Shown: piece by piece, positions 51,201 to 61,700 of the stretch | How the letters are laid out: each line of letters opens with the position of its first letter | Position numbering within the stretch: position 1 is the first letter of the stretch | Position numbers and translations under genes: made by a program | Assembly: GCA_022414725.1 (NCBI GenBank) | Contig: CM039464.1 | Span: 21,327,207 to 21,391,206, forward strand | Direction: 5' to 3' | Length of the DNA stretch: 64,000 nt | From: Microglena sp. YARC | Lineage: Eukaryota > Chlorophyta > Chlorophyceae > Chlamydomonadales > Chlamydomonadaceae | The notes under the pieces: generated by a model | Told to the model about the DNA's origin: nothing | Database searches by the model: none | What the model saw: only the letters and a program-made list of their open reading frames with translations

Positions 51201-54200
51201 ACAGGGGTTTTCACCCCGGTTTGAGAGCACAGTATACTGTATGAGGCCTGTGGAATACTGTATGAGGCTGAAAAAAGAACTTGCTAGCCTGTGTATGAGT
51301 AGAAACTGTTTGAGTCATACTAGGCTGTTCCATACACACACATGAGTTTTTGTTGTTATTGTTATTGCCCCCCAGCAATTGTATTCTTATTGCAACCAGC
51401 AATTGTATTCTTATTGCTACCAGAAATTTTATTGTTATTGCTACCAGCAAAACAATAAAACAACTAAAAATAACAATTTTGTTATGGCTGTACTATACAG
51501 ATGTGAGTTGTTATTATTATTGTTATCGCTACCAGCAATTTTGTTGTTATTGCTACCAGCATTTTGTATTGTTATTGCTACAAGCAATTGTTTTGTTATT
51601 GTTACCAGCAATTGTATTGTTTTTGCTACCAGCAATTTAATTGCCATTGCTACCAGCAATTTTGTTGTTTCTGCTACCAGCAATTGTATTGCTATTGCTA
51701 CCAGCAATTGTATTGTTATTGCTACCAGCAATTTTATTGCTATTGCTACCAGCATTTTTATTTTTACTGCTACTAGCAATTGTATTGTTATTGCTACCAG
51801 CAATTTTATTGCTATTGCTACCAGCATTTTTATTTTTATTGCTACTAGCAATTGTTTGTTATTGCTACCAGCAATTTTATTGTCATTGCTACCAGGATTG
51901 CTACCAGCAATTGTATTGTTTTTGCTACCAGCAATTTAATTGTCATTGCTACCAGCAATTTTATTGTTTTTGCTACCAGCAAAAACAACTAAAAAAAAAT
52001 AAAAATTTTATGTATGGCTGTACTATAGAGATGTGAGGCAATATAATCGGAGATGAGACTGGATAAACAATGGGTTGGGAAGATGTGAGGAAAATGTGGG
52101 AAACTGAGGTAGGTGTGAGAAAGACGAGTGGAGGTGTTCTTATCCACCATGTTCTCCCACAACGAAAGCGTGTCATTGATCTTGACGACCTCTGCCCAGG
52201 GGTGGGGTGTGTGGGGTGTGGGTGAGTGTGGGGTGTGGGTGAGTGTGGGTGTGGGTGTGGGGGTCAGCGGGGGTGTGGGGGCCGAGCGGGGTTGCGGGGG
52301 GTGAGCGGGGTTGTGGGGGGTGGTTGAGGTAGGAGTGAGAAAGACGAGTGGTGGTGAAGCAAGTTTGCTTGGAAAGGAGGAGAAAGTTCAGAGCAAATGT
52401 TCAGTTGTTAGTTGTACTCATACATAGGGACCGGCATATCATACGATTTTGACCAAAGGCGACTATGATATCATATGATACCATACAAATTGCATCATAT
52501 GATATTGTTTATAAATGGTGGCTTTGGATTAGTCAGACTGATCATATGATATCATACGATGACATTATATCGTATGCTATCATATAATGTCATGATATCA
52601 TATGCTATCATATGACGACGTAATATCATATGATATCGTATTGCCGTTCCCTACTCATACAGCTGGTGATCAGGACTCAGGGCAGATAAGGAGGGACCAT
52701 TCCGTACGCCGCAGCTGGGGGAAGTCACCATGGCAGACATAGTAAGTGTTGACCTCCAGGCGGTAGGGACTCCTTCATGCGACGTGTGGCAAGAATGCTG
52801 GTACAGGTGGCAATGGATTCTCTGTGCAGCTTAGAGTCAAGTTTGTCTACGTGTTCGCGACTGATCCCTGAGGTGGGGAGATCGGTTATAGTTAGGGCTG
52901 TCAAGGGTGGCATCCTACAATATCCTGCATCATACGATATCGTACGATATATCGTAGGATAATTAGTCGGCATCGTACGATATTTTAGTTTCGCATAGTC
53001 GTTATCGTACGAGATATTGCCTTACCTGACGACGATATATCGTGTTACCTGACAGTGTGGTCCTGTGGTCCACGAAAAATTCGGAAGGTCGGCAGTCGAT
53101 TCTCGCCAGGAGCACTGGGTCTAGGCCTGGGAATTCAGAATATAGCCCTTTATCGCCCTTTATCGTACGATGTCATACGATATATCGTATGATAATAGAA
53201 CACGATAATATCGTGTTTTCCTATCTTCTTTGTGAATGGTTCATTTGACCTGATTTTTCGTGTGTGGACATGTAAGGGGTGTTTCCAGTAATACCCCCTT
53301 GGTCTCATACTGATTTCCCCCCTAATGGTGTGTACAATATCGTTATCCTACGATAATATCGTAGGATAACGATATTAAAAAATAACATAGTATGATATTG
53401 ACAGCCCTAGTTATAGTCAAGCTGGATGTTGGAGTGGTGTGCGTGTGTGTGTGTGTTTGTGTGTGTGTCTGTGTGTGTGTCTGTGTGTGTGTGTGTGTGG
53501 GTGGTGGTGGTGGTGGTGGTGGTGGTGGTTGGGGGGGGGGGCTACAAGAGAGAGTGTGGGAGTGTGTTGGGCGGGGGGTGAGGTGGGATGGGGTGGGGTG
53601 CATCTCTGGCCTGCATACCGAACCAAGGTTAGTTGATGTGTTGCACTCTGCATAGCTTTCCCCCCAGCTACGAGCAGCAGATTCTAGGCAGTTCCCCTGA
53701 CTTCCTATTCAGCTTAACCGAAGGCGACCGGGTGTACTTGGAAACTAGCACAATCAGCTGCCCAGAAGTGCTGAAATATTTTGGTGTAGCACAGTAGCTG
53801 GCTTGGGGAGCTGCCTAGAAGCTGCTGAAAAGGCCAAAAAGAAAAGCCCTGGCGCTCTGGTTCTGCCGTTCCACTTACCAACAATGCAATCGTCTCACAG
53901 TGTACATGTGTATGAGCAGCGAGCAACCAAGTTGCTGGCTGAAGCCATGTAACCAAGTTCAAGTACATGCGTATTACATTACATTACATTACATTTCATG
54001 TTAAAGTCTACTGGACACCACGAGGGTGCATGAGACTCTGTGCTTAAACAGAAAGAAAAAGCACCCACAAAGCAAAAAAATCCATTACATCAGGGGTGTT
54101 TTGAGGACAAACAAACCAGACTCCCAACCACCGTTTTGGTGGCGTAGGTATTAAAACCCCTAGAGCAGGACCCGGATCTGAACCACTAACAGTGGCGGAG

Positions 54201-55747
54201 GTAAGAAGCTAACAAATGAGAAGTCGCAAGAAGGAAGAAAAAAATGAGTATTTAATTGATTTATATGGATACAGAACAACAGGCTTAGGCCTATTTGACA
54301 CATAATGACATGGAAATTTGATATTTTTGTTTGGGGGCGACACGAAGGGGTCAGAAGGGGGTACCATGGGATTGGACCCGTGTTGCAGGGGGGGCGAAAC
54401 CATTTCACTTACCAACAACGTAATGGTCAGGGGGGTTCAGCCCGGTCTGACCGACCTCTTCGAATTTTCTACCTAGCACTCCACAGACTGCAACATGTCC
54501 AGTGAAGATTCGTCGAACCTCCCCAAATGTCTTGCCTGTTCCCATACGAAAGCAGCAGGGGAGGTGACAAGGTATTAGAGGGATTGCTTTACTTGAGGCT
54601 GAAGTGGTAGTAGCTTGTTATGTCTAGCTTGTCAATGTTTCCTAGCACTGAGACTTGAAGTACAAATGCATATGCTCTGAGAGTGTTGAGGCGTGTGCGC
54701 GGCGAGCAGATGACATGCATGTGCTTTAAGAGTGTACAAGCGTATGTTCGGCGAGCAGCAGTACACATGCATGTGTGAACATGCGTATGTTCGGCGAGCA
54801 GCAGTACATATGCATGTGTGTACATGCGTATGTTTGGCGAGCAGCAGTACACATGCATGTGTGGACATGCGTATGTTCAGCGAGCAGCAGTACACATTCA
54901 TATGTGTACAGGCGTATGTTTGGTGAGAAGCCAAGTTGCTGGCTGGAGCCATTTGACCACATTCAAGTACATGCGTATGTAATGGATTTATATGATATAG
55001 GATGCAGAAAACAGGCTTAGGCCTACTGTACACCTCATCCCTACCGTACTGACAACAAATTTGGACGTCTTTGTTTGGGGGCAACGCGAAAGGGTCGAAA
55101 GGGGGTACTGCGGGATTTAAGCCATGGCGCAAGGAGCTGGGATGACAAAACCATTCCGCAGATTCGTCAGTCCTGGGTTCGAGGGGTGCTCAATTCGATT
55201 TGCCGCCGAAGAAAAACGTCAAGCTTTGAAAACGTCAAATGTTTGTGTTAGTACGGTATGCACCAAACGCTAATACATGAATGCAACTTTGCATAATATA
55301 TATATGAATGCAACTTTGAATAATATAAATACATGAATGCGACTTTGCATAATATATATATGAATACAGCTTTGCATAATATATATATGATTGCAACTTT
55401 GCATAATATATATATGAATGCGACTTTGCATAATACATATATGAATGTGACTTTTCAATAATATATATATATATGAATATCAGCTTTGGCATAATATATA
55501 TATGAATGCAACTTTCCATAATATATATATATATGAATGCGACTTTGCATAATATATATATGAATGCAACTTTCCATAATATATATATATGAATGCGACT
55601 TTGCATAATATATATATGAATGCAACTTTCCATAATATATATATATGAATGCGACTTTGCATAATATATATATGAATGCAACTTTCCATAATATATATAT
55701 ATATGAATGCGACTTTGCATAATACATATATGAATGTGACTTTTCAT

Positions 55748-55778
<31 letters not shown>

Positions 55779-58700
55779 ATTTGAATACACAAGGCAATGC
55801 AATTTTGCATGCCTTGTGTATTCATGAGACGTTGCCTCTGTCTATCAACCATATTATGGAGAGATTGGATCAAATACATTTTGATAACAAAAAGGTTTAA
55901 ATGTTGTTGGTAGCGCCGATGACTGCAAGCAGCCTTTCAGGCTGGATTCATGCAACCAAGTTCAAGTATGCAAGCCTTCAAAAGTGCACATTTTTTACCG
56001 CAAACGAGAGCACAAGCAATGCTTTGAATGAGTCAGAAAGCAGAAAGTGTGGAGGATTTGTACAAGGTATGTGTGTGTGTGTGTGGTGGTGGTGGTGGTG
56101 GGGGGGGTATGTATGTGGGTGGGTGGGGTGGGTGGGGGTAGGTGTACAAGATTCACACCTTCAAGACTTAGGTTCAGCACACCATAACTAGTATACTACA
56201 TTACATGCAAACCACTTATGGTGCTGGTGTGTGGTACCCTAGTGCTACCTTGAAGACACCACCACCACCACTTGTAGAGGTTGTGGTGGTGGTAGGACTA
56301 GGGAACCACACATCACCGCCATACATGGCGTGCATGTAATATAATAGACTCGAGTAGCCTACCTTCAAGGCAACACCACCACCAGCACTTGTGGAGGTTG
56401 TGGTGAAGGTAGGACTAGGGTACCACACATCACCGCCATAAGTGGCGTGCATGTAATATAATAGACTCGATTAGCCTACCTTCAAGGCACTACCACCACC
56501 AGCACTTGTGGAGGTTGTGGTGAAGGTAGGACTAGGGTACCACACATCACCGCCATAAGTGGCGTGCATGTAATATAATAGACTCGAGTAGCCTACCTTC
56601 AAGGCACTACCACCACCAGCACGTGTGGAGGTTGTGCTGAAGGTATGACTAGGGTACCACATACAACGGCCATCAGTGGTGTGCGTGTAATGTAGTATAC
56701 TAGCTATGGTGTGTTGTACCCTAGTGGTGTGTGTGTAATATAATATACAAGAGTAGCCTACCTTCAAGACACCACCACCACACCACCACCAAACCACACC
56801 ACACATCACGGCCATAAGTGGCTTGCATGTAATATAGTATACTAGTCATGGAGTGTTGTACCCTAGTCTTGAAGGTGTGAATCTTGTACACCTCCCCCCC
56901 CCCCCCCCCCCCCCCCCCCTAAACCCACCCACCCACCCACATACATACCCCCCACCCACCCACCCACACATACCTTGTACAATCCTCCGCACTTTGATAG
57001 TGTTCGCCCTGGGCGGGTATTAAGGGTAATACCCGGGTATTACGGGTAGTACCCTGCGCGTCGATTAACATTTTGGGCACGTTGACAAGAGTAGCCTACC
57101 TTCAAGAGCAGGGTACTCAGCAATCATGTAGTTGGGGTCGTCTTTAGAGTTTGTCCGTTCAAACAATGACTTGAATACATTTGCAAGTCCAGGCTGTGAA
57201 GCACATTGAGCCATCACATCCGTCAAACTCTTCATGTCGTACACCTGAGTTGGGGTGGGTGAGAGAGTGAGTGAGTGAGTAAGTGAGTGAGTGAGTGAAC
57301 GGGTGTGGGGCGGCGCCTCGGGTCAAAGCGTCGTGATGCCGTATGACCAGACAACCGAGCACAGTTTTGCGCCCTATTTACTGCGGACACTTCGATTAAT
57401 ATTTTAGCTACATTGACTTTTTATTTTGCTCGAGCATATTTATCGCGGCTGGACCGCTGTTAAACAGTCTTAACCGATTATCTGAGTGAGTGAGTGAGTG
57501 AGTGAGTGAGTGAGTAAGTGAGTGAGTGCATGAGGATACACCTGTTTTACACCTGTTGTACACCTGTGCTGGGGTGAGTGCGTGAGTGAGTAAGTGAGTG
57601 CATGGGGATACACCTGCTGTACACCTGTTGTACACCTGTGCTGGGGTGAGAGAGTGAGTGAGTGAGTGCATGGGTATACACCTGCTGTACACCTGTTGTA
57701 CACCTGTGCTGGGGTGAGTGAGTGAGTGCATGGGGATACACCTGCTGTTCACCTGCGCTGGGGTGAGTGAGTGAGTGAGTGAGTGAGTGAGTGAGTGAGT
57801 GAGTGAGTGAGTGAATGAGTGAGTGAGTGATTGAGTGAGTGAGTGAATGAGTGAGTGTGTGGGGATGCACCTGTCGTACACCTGCCAGGGTAGTTTGAAG
57901 GAAATAAAGCCGTGCCTCATCGTAGCTCCATGGTTCTCCTAGTAGCCTTTGAGGGGCTTCAACCAGGTTTTGGGCCCTGCAAAGCAACTCCTTACAGAAG
58001 ACTCTAGCGTACCACCTTAAAATACGAAGGTACACAATTAGGCACTTGTAGCACTTGGCACAAGCAACACCTTACAGAAGACCCTGTAAATCTGCGGAGG
58101 GTTGCTTCTATCAGTTTTTTTGGCCCTGTCCATCTGCTTTGAGGTGCTTCTACCAGTTTGTTTTGCCCTGCAAAGCACTAATCCTTAACCCCAACCCCCA
58201 AAAGACTCTAGCATAGCCCCTTCAAATACGGAGGTATACAATGGAGCACTTGTAGCACTTGGCACAAGCAGCACTTTATAGAAGACCCTGTACACCTGCG
58301 GTGGGGTGGGGCAAATGAGTCCATTCCCATTTGTCTATGTTGGTCAGCCCTTCTTTACACAAGTTAGCACTTAGCACCGGCAACTCCTTACAGACAAGTC
58401 ATATGCAGTGTCACAAGCGACGCAGAAAATAAGCGGAGTGTGTTGGCATTGGAATGACAGGTGGAAACGAACTGGAGCTGACCGAGGCCAGTTAGTTATG
58501 AGACAGTTGGCTGACGCGTCAGGCTTCAATGTTTTGGTTAGTCGGTCGCACAGATGGACAGCGGGGAGAATCTGGGGGCTCCTGCCCCCTAGGAGGGAAG
58601 GCTCCGCCAAAAAGCATGTACACCTGCAGTGGGTTGGGGCAAATAAGTGCATTCCCATGTGTCCATGTTTACACCTGCATGTGTCAGGAGGCATAGGAGC

Positions 58701-61700
58701 CTTCAAGTAATATGACCGTCGGTGCCACTCACAACCAAACAGCTATGTGGAAGCTGACGCCTACAGCATCAGTAACGCAACCACACCCACAACTTGTAGT
58801 TCTACCTCAGCAGGTTTCACCTAAGGAAATGAACCACTGTCTTTACGTAGCACCATGATGCTTCTAGCTGCCTCTGGGGTGCTACTAGCAGCTCTCCCCC
58901 CCCCCCCCCCCCCCCCCCCAAAGCAACCCCAAAAGAGGCTCAGTGTTTTTAGTGGGAGCAACAACATGGCTGTGTGTTCATGTGAGGGGTGGAGGGGGAG
59001 TACAAGTGTACTGTAGCACCCCAAAATACCAAGATACATGATGCAGCACTTGTGCTACAGGTAGCAACTTAGATTATAACCCTGTCCTTCACATAATGCC
59101 TGCACCCGCACCAGAAAACAAGACTGGGAAATTATAAATAGCCACCCACAGCACCTGCACACCGTCTTTGCCAGAACAGTAGAACACCACATGGCATAGT
59201 ACGACAACATGGATGCGCCAGGATAGTCTTATTTTGTAATTCTCACTGTATCACGATCTAAGGGCTCCTGTCAGTAAAACGATTGTTCGGGGTTCAGTTC
59301 ATTAATGTTTTTTCCTTTTTAGCCCTTCTTGTCGCGGTTGGGCAAGTCCCTTTAGCCCATTTGGCCTACCCCAGGACTATAACATTCTTAGACATACATA
59401 CATACATACATACATACGTACATACATACATAAATACATACATACATACATAACATTCATGCACTGTACGAGCCGACCGATAAACTCATGACCTGGACAA
59501 GTCTTTAAACTGTTTATTCCGCTTAGTGTGATCCCTGGTTTCTGTGGGCACGGGGGGACTTGGAATTGGAAGACAGCGAGCAGCCCAGAGTTGGCTGGAA
59601 AACCATGTAACAATTCAAATTCAAAAAGATCAACAAGCTCACCATGGTGATGTGGTAAGCCCTGGCTAGGTTCACAACATCATTATCAAAATTCAAATTG
59701 AAAAAATTCAAATTAAAAAAAAATCAACAAGCTTACCTTGGTGATTCAGTAAGCCCTGGCCAGGTTCACAAAGTCATTATGGAACTTCAAAAAAAAAATC
59801 AACAAGTTCACCATGGTAATGCGGTAAGGTCGTGGTTCATGATTGAAGCTCTCTTCAACATATAAGAGCAAGCAAAGTCATTCTCAAAATTTTAAAAAGA
59901 AGAAAACAAAATCAAATAATAATAAACAAATCTCGCCATGGTAATGCGGTAAGGTCTTGCTTCATGATTGAAGCTCTTCAACATGCAGACACTACCCCCC
60001 CCCCCCCCCCTCCCCCCCCCCACCCCACCCACACCCACCCACACCCACCACCCACCCACCCACCCACAGACAAACACACACTACCCCCCCCACCCACCCA
60101 CACCCACACCCACACCCACCCACCCACCCACCCACACAAAACACAACAAGCTCACCATGGTGATGCGGTAAGGTCTTGGTTCGTCATTGAAGCTATACAC
60201 CATGTAAGAGCCCGCAAAGTCATTTTCAAAATTCAAATTCAAATTCAAATTCACAAAAATATAATCTCACCATGGTAATGCGGTAAGGGCTTGATTCATC
60301 ATTGAAGCACTTCAATATGTATTTCAAATTCAAATTCAAAAAAATCAACAAGCTCACCATGGTGATGCAGTGAGGTCTTGCTTCATCATTGAAGCTGTTC
60401 AAAATGAAAGAGCTTACCATGGTGATGCAGTAAGGTCTTCTCACCATGGTGCAAAGTCATTCTCAGAATAAAAAATAAAAAAGCTTACCATGGTGATGCA
60501 GTGAGGTCTTGCTTCATCATTGGTCCATTATTGAAGCTTTTTAACATGCAGGCACTACCTCCCCTCCCCCCACATACACACACACAAAAAAACGAGCTTA
60601 CCATGGTGATGCGGTAAGGTCGTGGTCCATTATTGAAGCTTTTTAACATGCAGGCACTACCTCCCCTCCCCCCACATACACACACACAAAAAAACGAGCT
60701 TACCATGGTGATGTGGTAAGGTCGTGGTCCATTATTGAAGCTTTTTAACATGCAGGCACTACCTCCCCTCCCCCCACATACACACACACAAAAAAACGAG
60801 CTTACCATGGTGACGCGGTAAGGTCGTGGTCCATTATTGAAGCTTTTTAACATGCAGGCACTACCTTCCCTCCCTCCACATACACACACACACATACACA
60901 CGCGCACACACGCACACACACACACACAAAACAACAAGCTCACCATGGTGATGCAGTAAGGTATTGGTTCATCATTGAAGCTATACACCATGTAATTCAA
61001 ATTCAAATTCGATTCAAATTCAATTTCAAAACATCAACAAGCTCACCATGGTGATGCGGTAAGGTCTTGCTTCGTCATTGAAGCTCTTCAACATGTAGGA
61101 GCACGCAAAGTCATTCTCAAAAGACTTGTCCTCTGACAGCCTGGACTGGAAGACTAGATTTTGGGGGGCTTTCTCATCCGCCCCCAGAGTCTTCAGATGC
61201 GCCAGGGCAGCCAAGAGCTTGGCAGAGTCAGTCACCTCGTACTGCCCATCGTACTGCCCACCATCATCATCTCCTATGGCCTCCAATTCGTCCTGATTTT
61301 CTGAGCCGAGATGGTTAGGCACATCGTTCTCCCCCTCATGTGACAGGAACATGATGGTGCGGGCTTGACCAGCGGCCACCCTCTCCACATCACACTTTCT
61401 AAGGATACCGCCCTGAGATGAAAAAACAAGAGGCCGATTCGTTACTTTAATCACCCACACAATTTATTTATTTTCAGTAAACAAATGCATCATCACAGCA
61501 TTCAAGATGGTTGAAGTATTGGGGTTGTGTGCTTTAGATGTGTTGCGTCCCAACAATACCTGGAATATAAGAAATACAATGAGCTTCTGCTGAATTAGAT
61601 AGTGAAGAATCCTTCCCTCCCTCCCCAAATGACTAACATAAGGCCTAGCTTTCACACTGGGGTTTTATGGGCTATACGTCACAAATTTAGCGACTCAGTG

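Noticed and set aside
51379..52036. Long frames on both strands at the 24-bp array
   Set aside because: The unit is a multiple of three, so frames stay open by construction.
55266..55879. Ile/Tyr/His-rich 214-codon minus frame
   Set aside because: Translation of an AT-rich tandem array.
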